DNA of 64,000 bases from Paracoccus caeni (lineage in GTDB: Bacteria; Pseudomonadota; Alphaproteobacteria; Rhodobacterales; Rhodobacteraceae), in NCBI RefSeq assembly GCF_016629665.1, contig NZ_JAEPRQ010000001.1:186001-250000 (forward strand), written 5' to 3'. The notes below the pieces were generated by a model, which was not told the DNA's origin, did not search any database, and worked only from the letters and a program-made list of their open reading frames with translations. Each line of letters opens with the position of its first letter. Within the stretch, counting starts at the first letter, position 1. The position numbers were made by a program, and so were the translations under genes. Positions 8,795 to 17,926 of this stretch are shown in pieces.

Positions 8795-9265
8795 TTATCT
8801 ATCGACTTCCGCAGCCTGCGGCGGATTCACCGAAACCGTCGAGATGGCCATTTTGGCCGAACCTTCGGTCACCTCATTCGCATGGGCCAGATAGATCAGG
8901 ACGTGATTTTCCTCATCATAGATCCGCTTGACCCGCAGCGATTTGAAGATCAGCGACCGGCCTTCGCTGAACACATTCTCACCCTCTGGCCCCCGCTCGA
9001 TCTGGCTCAGATCGATTGGCCCCGTTTGGACGCATTCGATGGCGCTGTTCGAGGGATCCTCGAACCAGTTCCCCTGCCGCAACCGATCGAAGGTCGAGCG
9101 TTCGAAATAGGCCAGATGACAGGTGACACCGCCGACCTTTGGATCGGCGATGGCCTCAACGATGATGTCGTTGCCGACCCAATCGACCCCGACCTTGCCC
9201 ACCTCTTCCGCAGCCACACCAACGGGAAGGCTGCACAGAACCGCCAAGACAGCAAACAAACGCAT
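8795..9265 (-). CDS. creA: CreA family periplasmic protein
   Basis: 156 residues with a Sec signal peptide (MRLFAVLAVLCSLPVGVAAE). The mature part shows the CreA pattern IIVEAIADPKVGGVTCHLAYF, then NSAIECVQTGPI and an SLRVKRIYDEENHVLIYLAHA block. The family is conserved and periplasmic; its function is unknown. ATG 9265 overlaps the TGA of the upstream phosphatase gene by one base (TGATG), with GGAG eight bases before, so the two are probably translationally coupled. Confidence 0.9.
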   Translation of the reverse strand: MRLFAVLAVLCSLPVGVAAEEVGKVGVDWVGNDIIVEAIADPKVGGVTCHLAYFERSTFDRLRQGNWFEDPSNSAIECVQTGPIDLSQIERGPEGENVFSEGRSLIFKSLRVKRIYDEENHVLIYLAHANEVTEGSAKMAISTVSVNPPQAAEVDR

Positions 9266-9993
9266 CACGAATTCTCCGGCGTCAGCGGCACACGGCCATC
9301 ATCCTGTAAAAGATGCACCTGGCCGGGTTCAATCACAACGGCACAAAGCGGGCGGCCATAGGCAGCGCCGCCATCGATGTTCAGGCGATTGCCGTAATGG
9401 GTGGCCGTTTCCAGCGCCGTGTGACCGTGAACGACCAGCGGCCCGAAATCATCCGTGCTTTCCAGAAAACCCTGCCGGATCCAGACCAAATCCTGTTCAT
9501 CCTGATCCTGCAAATCGACACCGGGCCGGATGCCCGCATGCACGACCAGCGCCAGAGGATGCAGATAGTAAAGCGGCAGCGACGCCAGATAGGTGGCATG
9601 TGCTTCCGGCACAGCGCGCCGCGTCTGCTCCAGCAACTCCGCACGGGGCAGATCCGCGTCCAGCCCATAGGATGCCAGCGTCGCCGCCGCACCTAAACCC
9701 GGATGGTCCAGCCAGTGACGTTGCGAGGCAAGGCCGGGATCAACCCAATCCGGGTCATGCATGAATTTCGGCAGGAAGCGGTCATGGTTGCCACGGGTCA
9801 CCACCCATGGCTGCCCCCGATCCTGGCCCGTCATCAGGTAATCAACGACTCCGCGCGAATCCGGGCCTCTGTCGACCAGATCGCCCACATGCACGATCAG
9901 CGCATCCCGACCGCCATCATGAAAAATCCGCTCATGCGCGGCTTTCAGCAGGTCCAACTGCCCGTGAACGTCCCCGATTGCATATAGTCGCAT
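9265..9993 (-). CDS. PPP-family metallophosphoesterase (serine/threonine phosphatase or ApaH-like)
   Basis: 242 residues with the PPP signature blocks in order: GDVHGQLD (from residue 8), GDLVDRGPDSRG, and RGNHD. Late His residues occur in VVHAGIRPG and VVHGHTALE. It could be a protein phosphatase of the PrpA type or a dinucleoside-tetraphosphate hydrolase; length and the RGNHD motif fit both. ATG 9993 has GAGGTG upstream; a longer frame to 10053 has no ribosome site. Coupled to creA by a one-base stop/start overlap. Confidence 0.88.
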   Translation of the reverse strand: MRLYAIGDVHGQLDLLKAAHERIFHDGGRDALIVHVGDLVDRGPDSRGVVDYLMTGQDRGQPWVVTRGNHDRFLPKFMHDPDWVDPGLASQRHWLDHPGLGAAATLASYGLDADLPRAELLEQTRRAVPEAHATYLASLPLYYLHPLALVVHAGIRPGVDLQDQDEQDLVWIRQGFLESTDDFGPLVVHGHTALETATHYGNRLNIDGGAAYGRPLCAVVIEPGQVHLLQDDGRVPLTPENS

Positions 9994-10040
9994 CTTGCAC
10001 CTCTGCTCGACCGGCCCATGGCCGCTGCGGCACAAGAGAT

Positions 10041-10071
10041 GCCGCGCGCCCATTCGTCAAGGGCGCGCGGC
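10041..10071 (-). terminator. strong hairpin after serA
   Basis: An 11-bp perfect GC stem (GCCGCGCGCCC / GGGCGCGCGGC) with a 9-base loop lies a few bases past the serA stop. It would end or protect the 3' end of the serC-serA message. No T-run follows on the minus strand, so it may act with Rho or as a stabilising structure. Confidence 0.5.
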
Positions 10072-10077
10072 AGGATG

Positions 10078-11667
10078 TCAAAGCTCGAATTGAAGCCGGC
10101 GCGCTTGCAAGAACTTGCCGCTATTGTCCAACGCCGCCAAGGCCGCGTCGCTGATCGCCTCGTCCAGATACAGGATGGCAATCGCGTCATTCCCTTCAGC
10201 CGAACGACCCAGAGTAAAGTTCGCAATGTTGACGCCCAGATCGCCCAGCACCGTCCCAAGCGCACCAATCACGCCCGGCACGTCTTTGTTGCGGGTGTAA
10301 AGCATGTGCGAGCCTACCTCGGCATCGATATTGATGCCCCGGATCTGAATGAAACGCGGCTTGCCATCGCTGAAGACCGTCCCGGCCAGCGAGCGTTCAC
10401 GGCGATCCGTCACCACCGTCAGCTTGATATAGCCCTCGAACACACCCGCCTTGTCCTGCCGGGTGGTGGCGATCTGAATGCCACGATCCTTGGCGATAGC
10501 AGGGGCGGAAACCATGTTCACATCCGGGTTTGTCGCCTTCATCACGCCCGCGATCACCGCAGCATTCAGCGCGTTCAGGTTCATCTCTGACACGACGCCA
10601 TCATAAAGCACGTTGATCGCCTTGATCGGCTCATCGGTCATCTGACCCACGAAAGAGCCCAGATGCCCGGCCAGCTTGATCCACGGCCCCATGATCGCGG
10701 CTTCCTCGGCAGTGACCGAGGGCATGTTCAACGCGTTCTGCACGGCGCCGGTCAGCAGGTAATCGGCCATCTGCTCGGCCACCTGCAACGCCACATTCTC
10801 TTGCGCCTCGGTGGTCGAGGCGCCCAGATGCGGGGTCACCACTACGTTCGGCAGATTGAACAGCGGGCTTTCCGTCGCAGGCTCGACCGCAAAGACATCG
10901 AAGGCAGCACCGGCAACGCGGCCTTCCTTCAACGCCTCGGCCAAGGCCTCCTCATCGACCAGACCGCCACGGGCACAGTTGATGATCCGCACGCCCGGCT
11001 TCAGCTTGGCGATCGCCTCACGCGACAGGATGTTGCGGGTCTTGTCGGTCAGCGGCACGTGGAAGGTGATGAAATCCGCCTTCGCCAACAGATCGTCCAG
11101 TTCGACCTTGGTCACGCCGATCTCTTTGGCGCGATCCTCAGAGAGGAAGGGATCATAGGCCAGCACCTTCATATGCAGCCCAAGCGCCCGGTCGATGACG
11201 ATAGAGCCGATATTCCCGGCGCCGATCACACCCAGGGTCTTGTTGAACAGCTCCACCCCCATGAAGCGGTTCTTCTCCCACTTCCCGGCATGGGTGCTGA
11301 CGCTCGCCTCGGGCAATTGCCGCGCAACGGCGAACATCATCGCAATGGCATGTTCGGCGGTGGTGACGCTGTTCCCGAACGGCGTGTTCATCACGATCAC
11401 GCCCTTCTTCGAGGCCGCCGGAATATCGACGTTATCCACACCGATCCCGGCCCGACCCACAACCTTCAAGTTGGTCGCACCTTCCAGCAATTTCTCGGTC
11501 ACCTTGGTCGCCGAGCGGATCGCCAGACCGTCATACTGCCCGATCACCTCGGCCAGCTTTTCCTTATCCTTGCCCAGATCGGGCAGGTAATCCACGTCAA
11601 CGCCGCGATCGCGAAAAATCTGGACGGCGGTTTCCGACAGTTTGTCAGAGACAAGAACCTTGGGCAT
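10078..11667 (-). CDS. serA: D-3-phosphoglycerate dehydrogenase
   Basis: 529 residues; oxidises 3-phosphoglycerate to 3-phosphohydroxypyruvate, the first step of serine synthesis. The NAD-binding core shows GAGNIGSIVIDRALG, HVPLTDKTRNIL and HLGASTTEAQENVA. The long form carries an extra substrate-binding (ASB) domain and a C-terminal ACT domain (from about residue 455), so allosteric control by serine is possible. I chose ATG 11667, with AAGGA seven bases upstream. In-frame ATGs at 11676 and 11718 are alternatives. Second gene after serC; the 113-base gap contains a copy of the dispersed motif (11716-11737). Confidence 0.95.
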   Translation of the reverse strand: MPKVLVSDKLSETAVQIFRDRGVDVDYLPDLGKDKEKLAEVIGQYDGLAIRSATKVTEKLLEGATNLKVVGRAGIGVDNVDIPAASKKGVIVMNTPFGNSVTTAEHAIAMMFAVARQLPEASVSTHAGKWEKNRFMGVELFNKTLGVIGAGNIGSIVIDRALGLHMKVLAYDPFLSEDRAKEIGVTKVELDDLLAKADFITFHVPLTDKTRNILSREAIAKLKPGVRIINCARGGLVDEEALAEALKEGRVAGAAFDVFAVEPATESPLFNLPNVVVTPHLGASTTEAQENVALQVAEQMADYLLTGAVQNALNMPSVTAEEAAIMGPWIKLAGHLGSFVGQMTDEPIKAINVLYDGVVSEMNLNALNAAVIAGVMKATNPDVNMVSAPAIAKDRGIQIATTRQDKAGVFEGYIKLTVVTDRRERSLAGTVFSDGKPRFIQIRGINIDAEVGSHMLYTRNKDVPGVIGALGTVLGDLGVNIANFTLGRSAEGNDAIAILYLDEAISDAALAALDNSGKFLQARRLQFEL

Positions 11668-11715
11668 TTCAGTCATCCTTGTATGCCGCACCCTCTCACC
11701 CAAGGGCGCTGTGTT

Positions 11716-11737
11716 CATCTTCTTCAGAAAAATATCC
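11716..11737 (-). repeat. dispersed GATATTT...GAAGAAG element, copy 1
   Basis: On the minus strand this reads GGATATTTTTCTGAAGAAG followed by ATG. It matches four other intergenic copies (14933-14960, 17171-17198, 24042-24064, 41001-41025). It lies between serC and serA, and the terminal ATG is in frame with serA 17 codons upstream of the chosen start. A G/C block (CCCCCCGG, CCCCCCGC) lies directly beside it. Confidence 0.65.
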
Positions 11738-11780
11738 TGCGGGGGGTCCGGGGGGCGCAAAGTCCCCCGGCCTCAAGGCG

Positions 11781-12929
11781 TCAGGCCTGTGCGGCCAGTT
11801 CGGCGCGATAGGCGTATTCGATCCATGGCATCAGCGCCGCGACATCGGAGGCCTCGACCGTCGATCCACACCAGATCCGAAGCCCGGCAGGCGCATCGCG
11901 ATACGCCCCGGCGTCCAGCGCCACGCCTTCCTTTTCCAGCCGCTTGGCAACGGCCTTGGCAAAGGCGGCACCGTCTTTAATGGCGGGATCGGTGAATTTC
12001 AGGCAAACGCTGGTCGTCGAAGCCGTCGCCGGGTCCTCGGCCAGATCGGCGATCCAGTCTTTGTCCGCGATGAAATCACGCACGGCACCGGCATTGGCAT
12101 CGGCCCGGGCAACCAGACCTTGCAGCCCGCCGATGGACTGCGCCCATTTCAGCGCGACCAGATAATCCTCGACCGCCAGCATCGACGGGGTGTTGATCGT
12201 CTCACCCTTGAAGATGCCCTCGATCAGCTTGCCGCCCTTTGTCAGCCGGAAAATCTTCGGCAGCGGACGGTCTGGGACATAGCTTTCCAGCCGCTCGACC
12301 GCACGCGGCGACAGGATCAGCATGCCATGTGCGCCCTCGCTGCCCAGCACTTTCTGCCAGCTAAAGGTCACCACATCCAGCTTGTCCCACGGCAGATCCA
12401 TGGCAAAGGCCGCGCTGGTCGCGTCGCAAATGGTCAGACCCTGACGGTTAGCCGGGATTGCATCGCCATTCGGAAGGCGGACACCCGACGTGGTGCCGTT
12501 CCATGTGAAAACGACATCCTTGTCGAAATCGACTTCGGCGAAATCGACGATCTTGCCGTATTCGGCCTTGCGGACGGTCGCATCCAGTTTCAGCTGTTTC
12601 ACGGCATCGGTGACCCAGCCTTCGCCGAAGCTTTCCCAGGCCAGCATCTCGACGGGGCGGGCGCCCAGCATGGTCCACATCGCCATCTCGACCGCGCCGG
12701 TATCCGAACCGGGCACGATGCCGATGCGATAGTCCGCAGGCACGCCAAGAACCTCGCGGGTCAGCTCGATCGCCTCGGCCAGCTTCGCCTTGCCGACAGC
12801 GGCACGGTGCGAGCGACCAAGCGGAGCATCCGCCAGAAGGTCCAGATTGTAATGGGGAATCTTGGCGCAAGGGCCAGAGGAAAAACGCGGATTGACCGGG
12901 CGCGCAGCCGGGATCGTCAGATCGCTCAT
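11781..12929 (-). CDS. serC: phosphoserine aminotransferase
   Basis: 382 residues; PLP enzyme converting 3-phosphohydroxypyruvate and glutamate to phosphoserine. The PLP lysine is Lys193 in [15 protein letters not shown], and the N-terminus [15 protein letters not shown] is typical of the alphaproteobacterial form. ATG 12929 has GGAAGG eight bases upstream, and that site lies in the loop of a small hairpin that belongs to a serC-type leader (see 12930-12982). First gene of serC-serA. Confidence 0.95.
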   Translation of the reverse strand: MSDLTIPAARPVNPRFSSGPCAKIPHYNLDLLADAPLGRSHRAAVGKAKLAEAIELTREVLGVPADYRIGIVPGSDTGAVEMAMWTMLGARPVEMLAWESFGEGWVTDAVKQLKLDATVRKAEYGKIVDFAEVDFDKDVVFTWNGTTSGVRLPNGDAIPANRQGLTICDATSAAFAMDLPWDKLDVVTFSWQKVLGSEGAHGMLILSPRAVERLESYVPDRPLPKIFRLTKGGKLIEGIFKGETINTPSMLAVEDYLVALKWAQSIGGLQGLVARADANAGAVRDFIADKDWIADLAEDPATASTTSVCLKFTDPAIKDGAAFAKAVAKRLEKEGVALDAGAYRDAPAGLRIWCGSTVEASDVAALMPWIEYAYRAELAAQA

Positions 12930-12982
12930 GTAACTAGCCTTCCAGCTAAAAGCCCTTCGTTGGGGAAGGGTGTCCCGCCGCC
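12930..12982 (-). promoter_or_regulatory. serC leader RNA candidate (RF00517 type)
   Basis: Transcribed on the minus strand. A 6-bp hairpin CCCTTC/GAAGGG (12953-12970) is followed by a second hairpin TAGC/GCTA (12935-12948) whose loop holds the serC ribosome site GGAAGG, and then the serC ATG. The known alphaproteobacterial serC leader precedes serC-serA operons and its last stem covers the ribosome site, as here. A plausible promoter lies just upstream: -35 TTGCTT (complement of 13011-13016) and -10 CTCTAT (complement of 12987-12992), 18 bases apart. No ligand is established for this motif. Confidence 0.65.
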
Positions 12983-13059
12983 GGAAATAGAGCCGACTCA
13001 CTGCTAGCGCAAGCAAAAACTTTCGCTTACACCGCAGATCGTCTGCAAAGGGAGTCGCC

Positions 13060-13938
13060 ATGTTCACCGTCACGCTGATCGCCGCGCCAAGCCGCGCCAA
13101 TCTGGATGCAGCGCCGCTTGAAGCACTGGCGAAAGCATGGGGCGGCGGCGAGCTGCGCTGGCTTAATCCCGGCATTGCGGTCGAATTCGATCTGCTGCGA
13201 ATCCCTGATGATTTCAACGATATCTGGTCGCAGTTGCAGGGTCAGGGCGTTGATCTGGCGATCCAGCGCAGCGAAGGGCGGCGCAAGTCGCTGCTGATCG
13301 CCGACATGGATTCGACCATGATCGAACAGGAATGCATCGACGAGCTTGCCGATTTCGCAGGCGTCGGCCCGCGCGTGGCCGACATCACCGCCCGCGCCAT
13401 GAATGGCGAGCTGAATTTCCACGAGGCACTGGTCGAGCGAGTCGGCCTGCTGGCCGGGCTGCCGGAAACGGTCGTGGCCGAGGTGCTCAGGACCCGAATC
13501 ACGCTTGCACCGGGCGGTCCCGAACTGGTCGCGACGATGCGGGCCAATGGCGGCTATGCCTTGCTGGTCTCGGGCGGGTTTACCGTCTTTACCGGGCCTG
13601 TCGCCAGAATGCTGGGCTTTGACGAGGATCGCGCCAATACGCTGCTGGCTGATGGAGGCGTGCTGACCGGCCATGTTGCCCTGCCGATCCTTGGCCGCGA
13701 AGCCAAGGTCGAGGCGCTGGAGCAGGTGACCGCGCGCCTTGGCATCACCCCCGCCGAGGCGATTGCGGTCGGCGATGGAGCCAACGATCTGGGGATGCTG
13801 CAAATCGCGGGCACCGGCGTTGCGCTTCACGCCAAACCGGCAGTGGCCGAGCAGGCGCAGATCCGTATCAATCATGGCGACCTGACGGCCCTGCTTTACC
13901 TACAGGGCTACCGGGTCGATGAGTTCGTCACGGGCTGA
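13060..13938 (+). CDS. serB: phosphoserine phosphatase
   Basis: 292 residues; HAD-superfamily enzyme releasing serine from phosphoserine, the last step of the pathway begun by serA and serC. Catalytic motif DMDSTM has Asp82 and Asp84; the Ser/Thr motif is VSGGFTVFT; and motif III is [11 protein letters not shown]. The N-terminal 75 residues form the ACT-like region found in long SerB proteins. Good ribosome site AAAGGGAG. Divergent from serC with only 130 bases between, so the two units may share control. The end overlaps the convergent nitronate monooxygenase by 11 bases. Confidence 0.95.
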   Translation: MFTVTLIAAPSRANLDAAPLEALAKAWGGGELRWLNPGIAVEFDLLRIPDDFNDIWSQLQGQGVDLAIQRSEGRRKSLLIADMDSTMIEQECIDELADFAGVGPRVADITARAMNGELNFHEALVERVGLLAGLPETVVAEVLRTRITLAPGGPELVATMRANGGYALLVSGGFTVFTGPVARMLGFDEDRANTLLADGGVLTGHVALPILGREAKVEALEQVTARLGITPAEAIAVGDGANDLGMLQIAGTGVALHAKPAVAEQAQIRINHGDLTALLYLQGYRVDEFVTG

Positions 13939-14929
13939 TCGCCGCGACGGTTTCGGCGGCTGGTCGCGCGACCGCACGGGCCGCTTCGGTCCCTGCCCAA
14001 TAGGCGCCATAGCCGGTCTCGCCCTTGGCCTTGGCGGCTGCGATCAGCGCCTTTCCGGCGTCGTAGGTATGGGGATAACCGGGGGTGCCGCTATCATCGA
14101 TCCGGGTGAACAGGTTCGAAAGCCCGCGCGCCGGACGGCCTGAAATTGCCTTGGTCATCACCGTCTGCTGTTCGCTCATCGCCTTTCGGTGAGGCTGGGT
14201 TGTCCCAGCCTCGGGCGACAGCAGGAAGGCCGATCCGCATTGCACCGCAACGGCCCCTGCCTCGATTGCGGCACGCGCATCGTTCCGGTCCATGATCGCC
14301 CCCGCTGCCACAACCGGCAGGCCCAGAGGCTTCAGTGCCCGGACCAACGCCAGCGTTTCCAGCCGCTCATCTGGCGCATCAGGGTCGAACATCCCGCGAT
14401 GACCGCCTGCCTGCCAGCCCTGCGCCACCAGCACATCGATCCCCGCATCCTTGATCGCCTGCGCCTCTTCAACCGATGTCGCCGTTGCCCACAGCATCGC
14501 CCCGGCATCGCGCAACGCGCTGATCTGGTCGGCGCGGGGCAGGCCAAAGTGAAAGCTCACCACGGCGGGCTGCAATTCCACCAAGGCTGCCAGCATCGCG
14601 TCATTCTCGACGAAACTGGGATAGATGTCGCGCAGCGCCTTGGGCGGCTCGGCATCGAAGCGGGCGAAGTCGGGGGCCAGCTTCGCCAGCCATTTCGCCT
14701 CAAGTTCGGGGTTACGGGCCTGCGGGCGGTGGCAGAACAGGTTCACGCCGATGGGCTGGCTGGTCTGCTGACGGGTCGCGGCAATCTGCTCTCGCGCGGC
14801 GCCCGCGTCGATCGCGCCAAGCGCCACGAAACCAAAGCCGCCCGCCTCCGCAACAGCTGCCGCCAGCGCCGGTGTCGATACGCCAGCCATGGGCGCCTGC
14901 ACGACACGATGTTTCAGCCGGTCAAACAT
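13928..14929 (-). CDS. NAD(P)H-independent nitronate monooxygenase (2-nitropropane dioxygenase family)
   Basis: 333 residues, an FMN TIM-barrel. Seen: VQAPMAGVSTPALAAAV at the start, LVAQGWQAGGHRGM (FMN-binding region with the family His) and PVVAAGAIMDRNDARAA. Oxidises propionate-3-nitronate or similar nitronates to carbonyls; physiologically a detoxifying role. I chose ATG 14929 because AAGGGG then sits six bases upstream; ATG 14935 directly abuts it. The start region overlaps copy 2 of the dispersed element. Confidence 0.88.
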   Translation of the reverse strand: MFDRLKHRVVQAPMAGVSTPALAAAVAEAGGFGFVALGAIDAGAAREQIAATRQQTSQPIGVNLFCHRPQARNPELEAKWLAKLAPDFARFDAEPPKALRDIYPSFVENDAMLAALVELQPAVVSFHFGLPRADQISALRDAGAMLWATATSVEEAQAIKDAGIDVLVAQGWQAGGHRGMFDPDAPDERLETLALVRALKPLGLPVVAAGAIMDRNDARAAIEAGAVAVQCGSAFLLSPEAGTTQPHRKAMSEQQTVMTKAISGRPARGLSNLFTRIDDSGTPGYPHTYDAGKALIAAAKAKGETGYGAYWAGTEAARAVARPAAETVAAISP

Positions 14930-14932
14930 GGT

Positions 14933-14960
14933 CATCCCCTTCTTCGTTGTCCAAATACCG
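14933..14960 (-). repeat. dispersed GATATTT...GAAGAAG element, copy 2
   Basis: Minus strand reads CGGTATTTGGACAACGAAGAAG, then GGGATG. It supplies the ribosome site region of the nitronate monooxygenase gene. Nearly identical over its core to copies 3 and 5. Confidence 0.65.
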
Positions 14961-15014
14961 CAAACCCGACCCAACCACCTTTACAACCCCCGAAATCGGG
15001 CGCAATGGGCGGCC

Positions 15015-15776
15015 ATGCTGGACCTTGCCCCCGATCTGATCCTTGTTCTTATCGCCGCCGGCTTTTTCGCCGGTTTCATCGACGCGATTGCGGGCGGCGG
15101 CGGGTTGATTACCGTCCCGGCCTTGCTGCTGGCCGGAGTGCCGCCCGTGCAGGCGCTGGCGACCAACAAGGTGCAGGGCATCTTCGGCGCGGCGACTGCT
15201 GCGGTCAGCTATGCAAGGCGTGGGCTGGTGGACCCCCGAAAGCAATGGCAAGCCGCCTTGGCCGCAGGTGTCGCCGGAGCGGCGGGCGCGTTTCTGGTCA
15301 GCTATCTGCCGACTGAATGGCTTCGCTTCGTCCTGCCGGTCATCCTGATCGGGATCGCTGCCTTTTTCGCGCTGAAGCCGGGCCTGAATGATCTGGATCG
15401 CGTCCAGCGCGTCGCCCCCGCGGTGTTTGCCATCACAATTGTTCCTCTGGTCGGCTTCTACGATGGCCTGTTGGGGCCGGGCGCAGGATCATTTTACATG
15501 ATCGGCTTTGTGACTCTGGCAGGCTACGGCGTTCTCAAAGCGACGGCGCATACGAAACTTTTGAACTTTGCCTCGAATCTGGGCGGCCTGCTGGCATTCG
15601 CATTGGTCGCCAAGCCACTTTGGTCGATCGGCATCATGATGGGCTTGGCCCAAATCGCCGGGGCAGCGCTTGGCGCAAGGCTTGCCGCGCGGATCGGGGC
15701 GCGGCTGATCAAGCCGTTGCTGGTCGCGACCTCGACCCTGCTGGCGCTGCGGCTGATCTGGCAGATGATCGGGTAG
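15015..15776 (+). CDS. TSUP family (TauE/SafE) membrane exporter
   Basis: 253 residues with about eight hydrophobic segments and the duplicated TSUP signature: AGFIDAIAGGGGLITVPAL near the N-terminus and GFYDGLLGPGAGSFYMIGF in the second half. Family members move sulfite, sulfoacetate or other organosulfur anions out of the cell; the substrate cannot be read from sequence. ATG 15015 gives the usual N-terminus. Single gene, divergent from the nitronate monooxygenase. Confidence 0.88.
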   Translation: MLDLAPDLILVLIAAGFFAGFIDAIAGGGGLITVPALLLAGVPPVQALATNKVQGIFGAATAAVSYARRGLVDPRKQWQAALAAGVAGAAGAFLVSYLPTEWLRFVLPVILIGIAAFFALKPGLNDLDRVQRVAPAVFAITIVPLVGFYDGLLGPGAGSFYMIGFVTLAGYGVLKATAHTKLLNFASNLGGLLAFALVAKPLWSIGIMMGLAQIAGAALGARLAARIGARLIKPLLVATSTLLALRLIWQMIG

Positions 15777-15930
15777 TCACCGACGCCCGCTCTGCCAAGC
15801 GAGCGCCGGCCAATGGTCGGACTGGGCGCAGGTTGAGGGATGCCTGCGTGCAGCAGTCAAGCATGACCTTGAAACAGTCAGGTGACAGCAAGCGGCCCTA
15901 GGCCGAATAAATCGACTGTCAGATAGAAGC

Positions 15931-17106
15931 CTAGCCCGCAGCAGCCTCTGCCGCGACCTGAGCCTTGGATTTCCGTCCCCGCTCTGTCGCGGATTTCAAC
16001 TGGCCGCAGGCCGCCATGATATCCTCGCCGCGGGGGGTGCGGATCGGGCTGGCATAACCGGCCTTGTGGACGATATCGGCAAAAGCCTGAATCCGTTCCC
16101 AGCTTGAGCGTTTATAGGGCGCGCCGGGCCATTCGTTGAAGGGGATCAGGTTGATCTTCGCCGGGATCCCCCGGATCAGCTTCACCAACCGGCGCGCATC
16201 GGCATCGCTGTCATTCACCCCGTCCAGCATCACATATTCAAAGGTGATCCGCTCGCTGTTGGACAGCCGGGGATATTCGCGCAGCGCAGCCAGCAAAGCC
16301 TCGATATTCCAGCGGCGGTTGATCGGAACCAAAGTGTTCCGCACCTCATCCGTCGTCGCATGGAAGCTGACGGCCAGCAGGCAGCCGATCTCTTCCGCGG
16401 TGCGGGCAATCTCTGGCACGACGCCGCTGGTGGACAATGTGATGCGGCGGCGCGACAGCGACAGCCCCTCATTGTCCATCACCACCTGCATCGCATCCCG
16501 CACGGATTCGAAGTTATACAGCGGCTCGCCCATGCCCATCAGCACCATATTGCTGACCAGTCGGGTTTCGTCCTTGGGCGCGCCGGGGATCGGCCATTCG
16601 CCCAGATCGTCGCGCGCCACCAGCAATTGCCCGACGATCTCGCCCGGAGTCAGGTTGCGCACCAGCTTTTGCGTGCCGGTATGACAGAAGGAACAGGTCA
16701 GCGTGCAGCCCACCTGAGAGCTGACGCACAGCGTCCCGCGACCCTCTTCGGGGATATAGACCGCCTCGACCTCATGGCCCCCGGCGATGCGCAGCAGATA
16801 TTTGCGGGTGCCGTCGGCGCTGACCTGACGGGTGACGATCTCGGGCAGGCCGATCTCGAACTTCTCGGTCAAGAGGGCGCGATATTCCTTGGCCAGATTG
16901 GTCATCTGGGCAAAATCACGCACGCCCCAATGGTAGATCCACTGCCAAACCTGCCCCACGCGCATCTTGGCCTGCTTTGCGGGCGTTCCGGCTTCCAGCA
17001 ACGCATCAAGCAACTGATTGCGGGTCAGTCCGACGATATTGATCCGCCCGCCTTCCGGCAGTTTGCGGGGAATGGTCAGGACATCCTGCGTGATGGGGGC
17101 GGACAT
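15931..17106 (-). CDS. rlmN: 23S rRNA (adenine2503-C2)-methyltransferase
   Basis: 391 residues; radical-SAM enzyme methylating A2503 of 23S rRNA (and A37 of some tRNAs). The 4Fe-4S motif is C134-x3-C138-x2-C141 in [12 protein letters not shown]. The resolving Cys is in IMAACGQL close to the C-terminus, and GEPLYNFE is the family motif. The Ala/Lys-rich C-terminal tail after residue 375 is probably disordered. Start at 17106; the upstream ribosome site is weak. Preceded by copy 3 of the dispersed element. Confidence 0.96.
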   Translation of the reverse strand: MSAPITQDVLTIPRKLPEGGRINIVGLTRNQLLDALLEAGTPAKQAKMRVGQVWQWIYHWGVRDFAQMTNLAKEYRALLTEKFEIGLPEIVTRQVSADGTRKYLLRIAGGHEVEAVYIPEEGRGTLCVSSQVGCTLTCSFCHTGTQKLVRNLTPGEIVGQLLVARDDLGEWPIPGAPKDETRLVSNMVLMGMGEPLYNFESVRDAMQVVMDNEGLSLSRRRITLSTSGVVPEIARTAEEIGCLLAVSFHATTDEVRNTLVPINRRWNIEALLAALREYPRLSNSERITFEYVMLDGVNDSDADARRLVKLIRGIPAKINLIPFNEWPGAPYKRSSWERIQAFADIVHKAGYASPIRTPRGEDIMAACGQLKSATERGRKSKAQVAAEAAAG

Positions 17107-17170
17107 TTGGCTACCGGTGCTTGCTGAAAGACCTGCAAATAAGCGAAGCGGAGCTGAAAATCAACCAGCC

Positions 17171-17198
17171 CCGCCGCTTCTTCGTTGTTCAAATACCG
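17171..17198 (-). repeat. dispersed GATATTT...GAAGAAG element, copy 3
   Basis: Minus strand reads CGGTATTTGAACAACGAAGAAG then CGGCGGGG. This is almost the same as copy 5 after mutL, including the CGGCGGGG flank. It lies between the ialB-like gene and rlmN, both on the minus strand. Confidence 0.65.
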
Positions 17199-17248
17199 AC
17201 TCTGTCGCCATCAGGCGACAGGACCGGGTTCAGGCCCTTCAGATGCCG

Positions 17249-17773
17249 TTACTGGCAGCGCTGGCGGGCGGTGTTCGTGGCCGCCGTGATCCCGGCAAGG
17301 CTGAACGTGTCCTTGGTCACCGTGCCGCGCGACGAACGCCCGGTCACGACCGCGTTCGAGCCGCTGCGCAGTGCGCCAACCAGCTTTTCATCATCGGACG
17401 GGCTGCCGGTCCATGCGCTTTCGCCTTCGGTGAACAGGTTGAACTTCTGCCCGCCGATATCAACCTCGACCGTCGAATCCGGCGCGAAAGGATAGCCGCC
17501 GGTGAACGACACCTCGCCATTCGAGCCCGGACGATAGGCGACGTACAGGCGAATATCGCCACGAGTCACCTCACGCGGGCTGCCGCTGGAATCCGTGTTT
17601 TGTGTCGCACGGGGGGGTGAAACCGCCCAGCATTCGCGCGGATTGTCGGCTGCGAAGACGGTCCAGTCGCCTTCGGTGGCTACGACATTCGTGGATTCCT
17701 GCGCGGTGGCCGCACCCATCCCTGCGATCAGGGCGAGGGCGGCGGTTATGCCGCGCAGCGTGGTGATGTTCAT
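17249..17773 (-). CDS. invasion-associated locus B (IalB) family periplasmic protein
   Basis: 174 residues with a Sec signal (MNITTLRGITAALALIAGMG ending at ATAQE). The mature protein has the IalB pattern: GDWTVFAADNPRECWAVSPP, then IRLYVAYRPG, GGYPFAPDSTVEV and a terminal Cys (ARQRCQ) that may pair with the earlier one. The family is widespread in alphaproteobacteria; its name comes from Bartonella, and the role in free-living species is unknown. ATG 17773 follows GGAGG; a start at 17842 would precede the signal peptide with charged sequence and is unlikely. Confidence 0.85.
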   Translation of the reverse strand: MNITTLRGITAALALIAGMGAATAQESTNVVATEGDWTVFAADNPRECWAVSPPRATQNTDSSGSPREVTRGDIRLYVAYRPGSNGEVSFTGGYPFAPDSTVEVDIGGQKFNLFTEGESAWTGSPSDDEKLVGALRSGSNAVVTGRSSRGTVTKDTFSLAGITAATNTARQRCQ

Positions 17774-17926
17774 GCTCTGGCCTCCTGCCATTGAGTTCGC
17801 CGCTTCGTTCGGCGTTCTTCCTGATTGCGGTGGTCTTTTCAACCATCTCTGGTCAGGATACCCAAAATCGTCCTACGAAAAAAAGAGTTCAAGGCAGAAA
17901 ATCGCGCAATTGTCAGGGGAAACAGG

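Noticed and set aside
15777..15930. 154-base gap between the TSUP exporter and rlmN as a possible small RNA
   Set aside because: It holds only a weak hairpin (CGCTC/GAGCG) and no promoter or terminator pattern that I could support.
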